NCBI GenBank assembly: GCA_009885445.1
Contig: VFKQ01000080.1
Span: 1-12,655 of the forward strand
Direction: 5' to 3'
Source: Anaerolineaceae bacterium
Lineage (GTDB): Bacteria; Chloroflexota; Anaerolineae; Anaerolineales; Villigracilaceae
DNA: 12,655 nt
Shown here: piece by piece, positions 5,806 to 12,655 of the stretch
How the letters are laid out: each line of letters begins with the position of its first letter
How positions within the stretch are numbered: position 1 is the first letter of the stretch
Made by a program: the position numbers and the translations under genes
The notes under the pieces: generated by a model
Databases searched by the model: none
Told to the model about the DNA's origin: nothing
The model's input: the letters and a program-made list of their open reading frames with translations, nothing else

Positions 5806-6786
5806 ATGCAAACCAACTTTAGAGGCCGCGATTTTATCGGCGACCTGGACTTCACGAAAGAAGAAGTCGAAACCGTTTTAGATGTAGCCTGGGACTTGAA
5901 ACGCAAACGCGCGCTGGGCGAGCCTCACCCATTACTGCGCGACAAAGTGCTGGCCATGTTGTTCTTCTTCACCTCCACGCGCACGCGCGGATCATTTGAA
6001 GCGGGCATGGCTCAACTCGGCGGACACGGCGCGTTCATTGACAGCGAGTCCACGCAGATTTCGCACGGCGACACAGCCAAGGAAATCGGCGAAATTTTTG
6101 GGCGCTACTTCGATGGCATCGCCATCCGTCAATGCGACTGGCAGTTTGGAAACTCGTACATCAACGACGTAGCCAAAGCCAGCCGTGCGCCGATTCTCAA
6201 CATGCAATGCGACGTGTATCATCCCTTTCAATGTCTGGCGGACATTATGACCGTCATCGAGAAGAAAGGCCGCGACCTGAAAAAGAAGAAGGTCGTGGTC
6301 TCGTGGGCCTACGCCGCTTCATATAGTAAGCCCATATCGGTTCCGCAATCTCTAATTCTGCAGATGACTCGTTTTGGCTGCGATGTTGTTTTGGCGCATC
6401 CGCCGGAATTTAAATTGATGCCCGAGATTATGCAACAGGCCAAAGACAACGCCAAAAAATACGGCACCGGCTTTGAAGTCACCGACAACATGGACGAAGC
6501 CTTCAAAGATGCCGACGTGGTCTATCCCAAGAGTTGGGGTCCGCTGATGACAACCACCGGCAAAGAGGAAGGCAAGGCCCTGATTGACAAATACAAATCC
6601 TGGATCACCGACGAACGGCGCATGAAGCTGACCAAGGATGACTCGATCTACATGCACTGCCTGCCCGCCGACCGCGGACTCGAAGTGACCGACGGCGTCA
6701 TTGACGGCCCGCACTCGGTCGTTTACGATGAAGCCGAGAATCGCCTGCACGCGCAAAAAGCCGTCATGGCGCTGACGATGTCCTAA
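5806..6786 (+). CDS. ygeW: YgeW-type knotted carbamoyltransferase
   Basis: A 326-residue member of the aspartate/ornithine carbamoyltransferase family. The carbamoyl-phosphate loop STRTR lies at residues 57-61, HPFQ at 139-142 and HCLPAD at 284-289. The segment SWAYAASYSKPISVPQ (166-181) is the proline-containing loop that forms the trefoil knot in YgeW, acetylornithine and succinylornithine carbamoyltransferases; ordinary ornithine enzymes lack it. KDADVVYPKSW (234-244) also matches YgeW closely. In E. coli the gene is in the urate/purine-degradation cluster, where the enzyme is believed to remove a carbamoyl group from a ureido intermediate, giving carbamoyl phosphate. This protein is about 70 residues shorter than E. 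coli YgeW (396), so substrate may differ. AAGGAG at 5792-5797 sets the start. Often mis-annotated as ornithine carbamoyltransferase. Confidence 0.85.
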   Translation: MQTNFRGRDFIGDLDFTKEEVETVLDVAWDLKRKRALGEPHPLLRDKVLAMLFFFTSTRTRGSFEAGMAQLGGHGAFIDSESTQISHGDTAKEIGEIFGRYFDGIAIRQCDWQFGNSYINDVAKASRAPILNMQCDVYHPFQCLADIMTVIEKKGRDLKKKKVVVSWAYAASYSKPISVPQSLILQMTRFGCDVVLAHPPEFKLMPEIMQQAKDNAKKYGTGFEVTDNMDEAFKDADVVYPKSWGPLMTTTGKEEGKALIDKYKSWITDERRMKLTKDDSIYMHCLPADRGLEVTDGVIDGPHSVVYDEAENRLHAQKAVMALTMS

Positions 6787-6790
6787 AAGC

Positions 6791-6824
6791 AATCGGGGCG
6801 GATGAAAAATCCGCCCCGATTTTT
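6791..6824 (+). terminator. Intrinsic terminator after ygeW
   Basis: A perfect 13-bp GC-rich stem pairs 6791-6803 (AATCGGGGCGGAT) with 6809-6821, has a 5-base loop GAAAA, and runs into TTTTT at 6820-6824. It begins 4 bases after the ygeW stop codon and is the clearest transcription end in the window, separating the purine block from the envelope operon. Confidence 0.93.
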
Positions 6825-6837
6825 CATCCTTCACCAC

Positions 6838-6843
6838 TATAAT
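6838..6843 (+). promoter_or_regulatory. Putative -10 box (TATAAT) for the leaderless envelope operon
   Basis: A perfect TATAAT ends 8 bases before the ATG at 6852 and directly follows the ygeW terminator. No Shine-Dalgarno sequence precedes the ATG, so a transcript starting at or next to the start codon is the simplest reading. A convincing -35 is not visible; the expected position overlaps the terminator stem. Confidence 0.6.
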
Positions 6844-6851
6844 TGCGCCCT

Positions 6852-7709
6852 ATGTCTGTCACCCCGCGCGTACTTTTGAGCATTGATTACGAACCCGTCT
6901 TCGCCCTCTTTCGGCATTACGATTCCATCCGTGATTTAAAAACACGCCGCGACATGGACGGCGATTTCACATTGCGCGCCCTCGATCCGATTCTTGCGCA
7001 ACTGGGCGATGCAAAAGCCAGCATCTATCTCGTGGGCGAAATTGTGCAGTGGTATCCGCAGATTCCGCAAAAAATCATTTCAGCGGGGCACGAGTTGGGT
7101 TTGCACTGTCAGTATCATCGCCCTCTGAAAAACGTGGATGCGCTCGCCGCTGACCTGCGCGATTCGTCTGCGTGGTGTAAGCAATATGATGTGCGTGGTT
7201 ATCGCGCGCCGATGGTCGGCATCAGCGAAGACGCGTATCCGCTCCTTGATTCGTTTGGCTTCAAATATAGTTCCTCCATTTATGCGCCAGCGGGCACACT
7301 TTTGCAAAAAGGAAACGTGTGGGAGATTCCTGTCAGCACTCGAAGCAGGCGCGCGCCCAAACCAAACTACACCGCCCCGCGCGATTTTTCATTCAAACTT
7401 CTTTTCGACGGCGAATTTCCATACGGCTCTAGTTTTAGCATTGGGTTATTTGCAAAAAAAGTTTTGCATATTTTGGAGGACGAACTAAAGCGCGGACTCA
7501 GCCCGGTCGTCATCATGCACCCCTACGAGCTGGTCGGCCCGGGTCGGTCGGCCCGCCTCACGCGCGACTTGTTGCGGAATCCCCTCTTTGTGCCATTTCT
7601 GCGGGACAAGTCCGCCTTCCTCGCCGCGCTGTTGCGCAGTTTTCCTGTCTCGCCGCTGGGAACGTATCTCGACGAGGTCCTCGCCGCTCGGGAAAATTCG
7701 CATGGCTGA
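6852..7709 (+). CDS. Polysaccharide deacetylase family protein (NodB/CE4-like)
   Basis: A 285-residue protein from the ATG at 6852; a TTG at 6843 in the same frame would overlap the TATAAT box and is unlikely. Deacetylase motifs are present in divergent form: SIDYEP at residues 10-15 (Asp12, metal/base region), LGLHCQYH at 82-89 (His85 and His89, metal ligands), GYRAP at 116-120, and VVIMHPYEL at 219-227 (His223, catalytic region). This layout resembles the subgroup found in exopolysaccharide loci beside FemAB-like proteins rather than chitin deacetylases. It would remove N- or O-acetyl groups from a surface glycan or lipid-linked sugar. No signal peptide is visible, so the site of action may be cytoplasmic. 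It overlaps the next gene by 8 bases and heads a four-gene coupled operon. Confidence 0.85.
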   Translation: MSVTPRVLLSIDYEPVFALFRHYDSIRDLKTRRDMDGDFTLRALDPILAQLGDAKASIYLVGEIVQWYPQIPQKIISAGHELGLHCQYHRPLKNVDALAADLRDSSAWCKQYDVRGYRAPMVGISEDAYPLLDSFGFKYSSSIYAPAGTLLQKGNVWEIPVSTRSRRAPKPNYTAPRDFSFKLLFDGEFPYGSSFSIGLFAKKVLHILEDELKRGLSPVVIMHPYELVGPGRSARLTRDLLRNPLFVPFLRDKSAFLAALLRSFPVSPLGTYLDEVLAARENSHG

Positions 7710-8745
7710 AATTCAAATTCGACAACTTACTGCCGAAGAAAATTTGATCCTCCCCGAATCGCTTTCCGTCGCGGCGACATTTACCGCGCTCGATTCGTGG
7801 ACGCAACTCGTGCAGGAAATTTATATCTACGATGTCTATCGCTTTGTGGCGCTCGAAGAAAATCAGACAGTTGGAATTCTTGCACTCACGCATGTGCGCC
7901 ATCCGATTTTTGGAAATTATTTGGGCACCGCGCCTTTCGGTTCGTTTGGTGGATTTGCATTTTCATCCACGGAAGCCCGTGATGCTTTGCTCGCTGAAGC
8001 CACAAAACTTGCAGACCTGCTCAAAGTTGAATATGCCGTCGTGCGCTTCATCGAAGAGACGAATTCGCCGCCCGCGCCGTGGGTGGGACATCCCCTTTAT
8101 TCATCTTATCAAGTTGATATTTCTCCCGATGCCGAAGAAATGATGCGCGGGTTTGGCCCGCAACATCGCAAGCACACGCGCCAATCTTTGCGCAAAGGAT
8201 TCCAAGTCTGCTTTGGGCATCTCGATTTGTTGGATGACACATACGAAGCGATGGCGCGCAGTATGCACCAGTTGGGTTCGCCGTATCATTCAAAAAATTA
8301 TTTAAGCAAGATGGCAAACCTGCTCGGCGACACACTGGAGTTTGTTGTTGTCAAAGATGCGCACGGCGTGCTGGCTGGCACCGCCGTGGTGATTTATCAA
8401 GGTGGGATCGCGACAACTCTGCATGCGAATATCCTGCCCGAATTCCGTAATGAGTATGCGGGCGAATGTCTGTATTGGAGCGTGCTCGAACATTGCGCGC
8501 AAAAAGAGATTCGAGTTTGCGATTTTGGCCGAAGCCTGAATGGCTCGGGCAATGCGCAATATAAAATGAAATGGAACCCGCGCAAAGTGCCGCTTGCGTA
8601 TTGGTATTATCTGCCAAAAGGCGGAGCCATCCCCGAGTTGAATCAAAAAAGCCCGAAATTTCAATTTGCCATTTGGGTTTGGAAACGCTTGCCCGCTTTT
8701 GCAGTCAGGCTCCTCGGCCCTGCTTTAATCAAGGGAATTATTTAA
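7702..8745 (+). CDS. FemAB-like GNAT acyltransferase of an exopolysaccharide locus
   Basis: A 347-residue protein from the ATG at 7702; an in-frame earlier start at 7588 lies deep in the deacetylase gene and gives an unrelated extension. It has the two-domain GNAT fold of FemAB/FmhB-related proteins. Landmarks are the basic stretch RKHTRQSLRKGF (156-167), LGSPYHSKNYL (191-201) and CDFGRSLNGSGNAQYKMKW (273-291), which correspond to the family described in PEP-CTERM/exosortase loci (TIGR03019 style). Those proteins pair with a polysaccharide deacetylase, as here. It probably transfers an amino-acyl or acyl group to an amine freed on the glycan by the deacetylase, but the acceptor is unknown. 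No exosortase gene is visible in this window. Its stop overlaps the next ATG (TAATG). Confidence 0.82.
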   Translation: MAEIQIRQLTAEENLILPESLSVAATFTALDSWTQLVQEIYIYDVYRFVALEENQTVGILALTHVRHPIFGNYLGTAPFGSFGGFAFSSTEARDALLAEATKLADLLKVEYAVVRFIEETNSPPAPWVGHPLYSSYQVDISPDAEEMMRGFGPQHRKHTRQSLRKGFQVCFGHLDLLDDTYEAMARSMHQLGSPYHSKNYLSKMANLLGDTLEFVVVKDAHGVLAGTAVVIYQGGIATTLHANILPEFRNEYAGECLYWSVLEHCAQKEIRVCDFGRSLNGSGNAQYKMKWNPRKVPLAYWYYLPKGGAIPELNQKSPKFQFAIWVWKRLPAFAVRLLGPALIKGII

Positions 8746-9338
8746 TGGAGAGTTATCGCATCGTTCCGCTCTCCCATTTAAGCGCAAAGCAGGTGATGTC
8801 TATTGCGCAGATTCATGTGCTGGTCATCGATTCCCTGCTCTCTGAGTTGGGCCTTTTGGTTGTTCAGCGCTATTATCAAATCGCCAGCGTGGACACATCT
8901 GTAATCGGCTGTTGCGCCATTTCTCAAAGCGGATTTCCGCTGGGGTGGGCGATAGGCTCCTCGGCGCCGAGTCAGCTCAACGAGCGTCTGCGCGCCGCGC
9001 TGGGTTGGCGCTCGCTGTTGCGCGCACTTATCGCGCGTCCGCGCTTGATTTGGCAAATTTTTATTTCTTCGCGCAGTGCGTCTGCGCCGCTGAAACCCGA
9101 CGCGCTGGAATTAACTTATATCGGGGTTGACGTGCCCTCGCGCAAACAAGGCTTGGGCCGCGAACTGTTAAACGCATTTCTCGCGCAGGCTCAGGCGCGC
9201 GATTTCCAGTCTGTTGCACTGAGCGTGGAGGCAGACAATGTGGGCGCGCTGGCCTTGTATGCGCAAGCTGGCTTTCAAGTGATAAATTCGTTTCGAGAAG
9301 GCAGGTACAATCGTTTACGCATGGAATTGAAATTTTGA
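8745..9338 (+). CDS. GNAT family N-acetyltransferase
   Basis: A 197-residue protein starting in the TAATG overlap at 8745; the frame is open upstream to 8571 but that part only reads the previous gene in another frame. The acetyl-CoA binding segment is clear near the C-terminus: LTYIGVDVPSRKQGLGRELL (about residues 123-142) with the Q-x-x-G-x-G turn, followed by VALSVEADNVGALALYAQAGFQ (motif B with the N-x-x-A-x-x-x-Y-x-x-x-GF pattern). An Ala/Arg-rich central part around residues 80-115 is longer than in minimal GNATs. The setting suggests it acetylates a sugar amine or a precursor for the same glycan, but the substrate cannot be determined. It is coupled to the following membrane protein by a TGATG overlap. 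Confidence 0.85.
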   Translation: MESYRIVPLSHLSAKQVMSIAQIHVLVIDSLLSELGLLVVQRYYQIASVDTSVIGCCAISQSGFPLGWAIGSSAPSQLNERLRAALGWRSLLRALIARPRLIWQIFISSRSASAPLKPDALELTYIGVDVPSRKQGLGRELLNAFLAQAQARDFQSVALSVEADNVGALALYAQAGFQVINSFREGRYNRLRMELKF

Positions 9339-11359
9339 TGAAATCATTTTTTCGCCGCATCGACTCGTTCACGTCCTCGCCGAGCAACGCGCCCTGGTTG
9401 TTTTTAGCCGTCGCGATTTTGGCCTACGGTCTGCTCTTTTGGCGGCACGGCTTTTATTGGGACGACCTGCCCATGACGTGGATTCGCTACGAGCTTGGCC
9501 CTGCCGCGCTGACGAAATATTTTTCCACCGCGCGGCCAGTCTGGGCGTGGGTCTATCAGGCCACCACTTTCTTTTTGCCGCAAGTGCCCTGGGTTTGGCA
9601 GGTGGTGGCGATTCTTACACGCTGGCTGAGCGTGCTGATTCTGTGGCGACTCGTCCGCGCGCTGTGGCCGGGCCGCGAGCACATGGCCCTGCTGACCGGA
9701 TTGTTGTTTCTGCTCTACCCGGGCTTTAACTTGCAATGGGTCGCATTTCTGACCACGCACTTTTACATTGTCATTTGTTTTTTTCTACTATCTTTTTGGT
9801 TCATGCTTCAAGCCATGTATCGGCCCGAGCGCTATTGGCAATTCACGATTCTGGCCTTGCTCCTTTCCGCCATGAATTTGTGGATGTTGGAATTTTTCTA
9901 CTTTGTTGAATTCGTGCGCGTTGTAATTATTGTGTACGTCCTCTTGCAGGCGCGCACGATTGAATCGGTTTGGGAAATTGCTCGGCGCGCCATGACGCAC
10001 TGGTCTGTATATTTTTTATTATTTATCGCCAACGTGTTCTATCGTATGTTCGTCTTTACCAATGTTGCTTATCAAAATAAATTACTGACCGACCTGAGCG
10101 CCTACCCGCTAAGCGCGCTCACCGAATTGTTCAAAACTATTTTTTCAACCTTGTGGGTCGTCTTTGCGCAAGCCTGGGGCACAATATTTTCTTTTCCCAA
10201 AGCGGCCAGTGATGGGCCATTAACTACTGCAATGTATATCGCCGTGGTGTTGGCGGTTGCAACATTAACGTTTGCATTTTTCCGGCGCACGCGCAACGAC
10301 GCAGACCAACGCCCCATATATTGGGCCATCTTTATCGGCTTCACTGCAATGCTTCTTGGCGGCGGGCCCTATTGGCTGGCCAAGCTGGATGTCATTCTCG
10401 CTTTCCCGGCCAGCCGCTTCACGATGTCGTTTATGCTTGGCGCGAGTCTGCTGATGGCCGCAATGATTGAATTGCTCCCGCGCAGAATCCGCACACTGCT
10501 GATTGTTTTGATTCTGTGCCTGGCCGCAGGGCGGCAGACCTTGATCGGTGACGAATATTTGCGCGACTGGCAGTCGCAAAAAAATATGCTCTGGCAAATG
10601 TCATGGCGCATGCCCGGCCTTCAACCCGACACGCTGATATTGATGAACGAAGAATTAACTTTCTACGCCGACAATTCCCTCGGCGCGGCGCTCAATTGGA
10701 TATATGATCCGCGCGGCGCGGCCAGCGATATTAATTTCGCACTCTTCTATCCCACCAATCGCATCGGCGGATCTTTGCCCGCCCTGCAAGCGGGTTTGCC
10801 CATCCAATTTGGATACATCGCCGGAGATTTCAACGGCAACACTTCGCAGGTGGTTGCCATTTATTACAGCCCGCCCGGATGTGTGCATGTGCTCGACGCG
10901 GAGATTGACACGCTGAATCATTTTATTCCCCTCGAGACTTTGATGCGCGACGCGGCGGCTCTTTCCTCCTCAGAGTGGATTCTGCCCGACGAAGCCGTCA
11001 GCCCGCCCAAAGTCTATGCGCCCGAGCCGGCGCACGGGTGGTGCTATTATTTTGAGCGCGCAGACCTCGCCCGTCAGTTAAAAGATTGGGGGGGGGCAGT
11101 CCGCTTGGGTGAAATCGCCTTCGGGCTGGCCGATCATCCCAACGACCCGACCGAGCGTTATGTCTTTATTGAAGCCTACGCTCATGTGGGGGATTGGGCC
11201 GTGGCGTTCAAGTTGTCAGACGACTCGTATCGCGTTTCTAAAGATTTTGTGCGCCCGTCTTTGTGCGCCTTGTGGGCCAGAATTGCCCGCGAAACGGAGC
11301 CGAATGTTGCGCAAAGCGCCGCAGTTTCTGAAGCGATTCAGAGATTCGACTGCAAATAG
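9338..11359 (+). CDS. Large multi-pass membrane protein, GT-C glycosyltransferase-like
   Basis: A 673-residue protein starting in the TGATG overlap at 9338. Roughly ten or eleven hydrophobic segments fill residues 18-410, beginning with one at about 18-36, followed by WDD at 41-43 on the first extra-cytoplasmic loop. An acidic pair in that place is characteristic of GT-C enzymes that use lipid-phosphate sugars, and the protein would transfer a sugar to an external glycan or protein. Residues of about 420-673 are soluble; the last 100 look like helical repeats of TPR type (DWGGAVRLGEIAFGLADHPND, split here by position 585-605; then FIEAYAHVGDWAVAF). I do not recognise a named family. A run of nine G at 11088-11096 lies in this last part, and the frame is intact on both sides. 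The gene closes the operon. Confidence 0.8.
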   Translation: MKSFFRRIDSFTSSPSNAPWLFLAVAILAYGLLFWRHGFYWDDLPMTWIRYELGPAALTKYFSTARPVWAWVYQATTFFLPQVPWVWQVVAILTRWLSVLILWRLVRALWPGREHMALLTGLLFLLYPGFNLQWVAFLTTHFYIVICFFLLSFWFMLQAMYRPERYWQFTILALLLSAMNLWMLEFFYFVEFVRVVIIVYVLLQARTIESVWEIARRAMTHWSVYFLLFIANVFYRMFVFTNVAYQNKLLTDLSAYPLSALTELFKTIFSTLWVVFAQAWGTIFSFPKAASDGPLTTAMYIAVVLAVATLTFAFFRRTRNDADQRPIYWAIFIGFTAMLLGGGPYWLAKLDVILAFPASRFTMSFMLGASLLMAAMIELLPRRIRTLLIVLILCLAAGRQTLIGDEYLRDWQSQKNMLWQMSWRMPGLQPDTLILMNEELTFYADNSLGAALNWIYDPRGAASDINFALFYPTNRIGGSLPALQAGLPIQFGYIAGDFNGNTSQVVAIYYSPPGCVHVLDAEIDTLNHFIPLETLMRDAAALSSSEWILPDEAVSPPKVYAPEPAHGWCYYFERADLARQLKDWGGAVRLGEIAFGLADHPNDPTERYVFIEAYAHVGDWAVAFKLSDDSYRVSKDFVRPSLCALWARIARETEPNVAQSAAVSEAIQRFDCK

Positions 11360-11384
11360 GCGAATCTCTAATGAAGAGATTTGC
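11340..11384. repeat. Three-arm repeat forming alternative hairpins after the envelope operon
   Basis: AGAGATTCG (11340-11348) is an exact inverted match of CGAATCTCT (11361-11369), which in turn pairs with AGAGATTTG (11375-11383) through one G-T wobble; extended, the second stem is 10 bp (11360-11369 with 11375-11384) with loop AATGA. The middle arm can pair with either neighbour, not both. The first arm is the last coding part of the membrane protein gene. No T-run follows, so this is not a classic terminator; it may act as a transcript end or as an operator upstream of the next promoter. Confidence 0.6.
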
Positions 11385-11394
11385 TTCATGCAGT

Positions 11395-11400
11395 TATAAT
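11395..11400 (+). promoter_or_regulatory. Putative -10 box (TATAAT) of the BMP lipoprotein gene
   Basis: A perfect TATAAT lies 99 bases before the lipoprotein ATG. No good -35 is found at 16-18 bases upstream, where the three-arm repeat lies. If used, the message would have a leader of about 92-95 bases (11405-11499) containing a T-run at 11441-11447 and a possible 17-codon frame from ATG 11425 to TGA 11476-11478. I see no recognisable riboswitch fold in it. Confidence 0.5.
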
Positions 11401-11499
11401 CAAATTTATCCTGAAGATTCGAAAATGGAGGTGCCCGACAAATTTTTTTCCCGCCATTCCGACACGTCGAAAATATGAATCGCAAACTTGAGGAGTCCC

Positions 11500-12655
11500 A
11501 TGAAAAAGACAATTTTTAAAATCGCCTTACTCGCGATGATCGCAGTGTTTTCCATTTCGGCTTGCGGGCCGAAACCAACCCCGACCGCAGTGGCCGCCAC
11601 CGATGCCCCGGCTGAGCCATTTGTGTTTGGAATGTTGCTGGTCGGCCCTTTTAACGACCACGGCTGGAGCCAGGCGCACTACGAAGCTGGCCTTTACGTA
11701 GAAGAGAAACTTGGCGCGAAGATGGTTTACCTCGACAAGGTGAATCCTGCTGACCGCCCAGGCACAACCCCCGATCAATTGGCCGAAGAGTTGGTGGCAC
11801 AGGGCGCGAAGCTAGTCATCTTCAACTCCGATGATATGAAAGATGCATCCACCACCTTTGCCAAAGCTCACCCCGACATCAAAGTTATTATGGCTTCTGG
11901 TGACCAGGTCTGGTCAGATGGGAATGCCTACGAAGCGATTTCCAACCTGAGCAACATCATGGGCCGCATGGAATACGGCAAAATGATGGCTGGTTGCGCC
12001 GCCGCGCTGAGCACCAAGACCGGTCAGATCGGTTATCTTGGACCGCTGATCAATGATGAAACCCGCCGCCTCACCGCTTCTGCGTATTTGGGCGCGAAAT
12101 ATTGCTGGGAAAAAGCCGGTAACGATCCCGCTGCTCTGAAATTCAAAGTGACTTGGATCGGCTTCTGGTTCAACATCCCTGGCTTCACCTCTGACCCCAC
12201 TCAGGTGGCCGATGAGTTTTACAACAGTGGCTATGATGTGGTGCTTTCTGGTATTGATACCACCGAAGCTATCGTGGAAGCGGATAAGTTCTCGAAAGAA
12301 GGCAAGGCTGTCTTTGCTGTGCCCTACGATCATATTGCTTCATGCGATATCTCGCCTGATATTTGTCTCGGCACCCCGTTCTTCAACTGGGGCCCTGCCT
12401 ATCTCACCGAGATTAAAGCCGCTTCGGAAGGCAAGTTTGTTTCCAGCTTCCAATGGATCGGACCCGACTGGGCTGACATTAACAACCCCGATACCAGCGC
12501 CATTGGTTTCGCGAAAGGCAATGGCCTGAGCGCCGATGCCGCCACCGCGTTGGACGCGTTCATCGCTGAACTCGCGGGTGGTCTGAATTTGTGGACCGGC
12601 CCGATCAACCTGCAGGATGGTAGTGTTTACCTCGCCGAGGGCGTGGTGGCCACCG
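11500..12655 (+). CDS. BMP family lipoprotein, nucleoside/purine-binding component of an ABC importer (partial)
   Basis: The frame opens at ATG 11500 behind AGGAG at 11491-11495 and runs without a stop to the window edge, giving 385 visible codons, probably almost the whole protein. The N-terminus is a lipoprotein signal: positively charged KK at 2-3, hydrophobic core, then ISAC with the lipidated Cys at residue 22, followed by a Pro/Thr/Ala linker. The mature part has the periplasmic-binding fold of the BMP/PnrA group: FGMLLVGPFNDHGWSQAH near the N-terminus, later MEYGKMMAGCAAAL and TKTGQIGYLGP. This branch, with GW and H in the first motif, includes proteins that bind purines or nucleosides. 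Placed near adenine and guanine-type deaminases, it plausibly brings in their substrates. The permease and ATPase genes would lie to the right. It would be anchored on the outer face of the membrane. Confidence 0.9.
   Translation, partial: MKKTIFKIALLAMIAVFSISACGPKPTPTAVAATDAPAEPFVFGMLLVGPFNDHGWSQAHYEAGLYVEEKLGAKMVYLDKVNPADRPGTTPDQLAEELVAQGAKLVIFNSDDMKDASTTFAKAHPDIKVIMASGDQVWSDGNAYEAISNLSNIMGRMEYGKMMAGCAAALSTKTGQIGYLGPLINDETRRLTASAYLGAKYCWEKAGNDPAALKFKVTWIGFWFNIPGFTSDPTQVADEFYNSGYDVVLSGIDTTEAIVEADKFSKEGKAVFAVPYDHIASCDISPDICLGTPFFNWGPAYLTEIKAASEGKFVSSFQWIGPDWADINNPDTSAIGFAKGNGLSADAATALDAFIAELAGGLNLWTGPINLQDGSVYLAEGVVAT

Noticed and set aside
6843..6851. TTG start for the polysaccharide deacetylase
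   Set aside because: It overlaps the TATAAT box and has no ribosome site; the ATG at 6852 gives a normal N-terminus.
7588..7701. Upstream in-frame extension of the FemAB-like gene
   Set aside because: These codons read the deacetylase gene in another frame; the ATG at 7702 gives a family-like N-terminus and a typical short overlap.
8571..8744. Upstream in-frame extension of the GNAT gene
   Set aside because: The extension overlaps the FemAB-like gene in another frame with no family match; the TAATG start at 8745 is preferred.
9335..9337. TTG start for the GT-C-like gene
   Set aside because: The ATG at 9338 in the TGATG overlap is the ordinary coupled start, adding only one residue of difference.
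11088..11096. Frameshift at the nine-G run
   Set aside because: The protein reads sensibly on both sides of the run and ends in a normal stop, so the gene is treated as intact.
11401..11499. Purine riboswitch before the BMP lipoprotein gene
   Set aside because: TATAAT and similar words are present, but the conserved three-way junction with its paired loops cannot be laid out here.

Overview
The window reads as bacterial chromosome, most likely from the phylum Chloroflexota (class Anaerolineae or a relative). This placement is an inference from the gene content, the mixed GC composition and the style of the intergenic repeats; there is no rRNA or marker gene to prove it. All supported genes lie on the + strand and are tightly packed. 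No stretch longer than about 140 bases lacks a gene, and no tRNA, rRNA, CRISPR array, transposase or integrase was seen.

Region 1 (1-4798) is a purine-catabolic block: the C-terminal part of an 8-oxoguanine/guanine deaminase-type amidohydrolase, two tandem paralogous four-helix membrane proteins, a full-length adenine deaminase, a GntR/HutC-type regulator coupled to it by a 1-base overlap, and an M20 metallohydrolase of the YgeY type. A knotted carbamoyltransferase of the YgeW type (5806-6786) closes the block and is followed by a strong intrinsic terminator. In E. coli, ygeY and ygeW sit in the purine/urate-degradation cluster with the amidohydrolase gene ssnA. A BMP-family lipoprotein at the right edge (11500 onward) is plausibly the substrate-binding protein of a nucleoside or purine ABC importer, so import and deamination genes occur at both ends of the window.

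Region 2 (4795-5785) interrupts the ygeY-ygeW pair. It holds a two-gene cassette, an 87-residue helical protein overlapping a minimal nucleotidyltransferase of the AbiEii/MNT-like group. The cassette is bracketed by two unusual repeats built from 8-bp units (GTARACAN, then its reverse complement TGTYTACN). A half-copy of the same repeat precedes the adenine deaminase gene. One repeat unit also provides a -10-like hexamer placed for a leaderless transcript of the cassette. This is the part of the window that looks least described.

Region 3 (6852-11359) is a four-gene, translationally coupled envelope-glycan operon: polysaccharide deacetylase, FemAB-like acyltransferase, GNAT acetyltransferase, and a large multi-pass membrane protein resembling GT-C glycosyltransferases with a soluble C-terminal region. 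It probably starts from a promoter giving leaderless mRNA just after the ygeW terminator. It is followed by a three-arm repeat that can form alternative hairpins, a TATAAT box, a leader of about 95 bases, and the BMP lipoprotein gene, which runs off the right edge.
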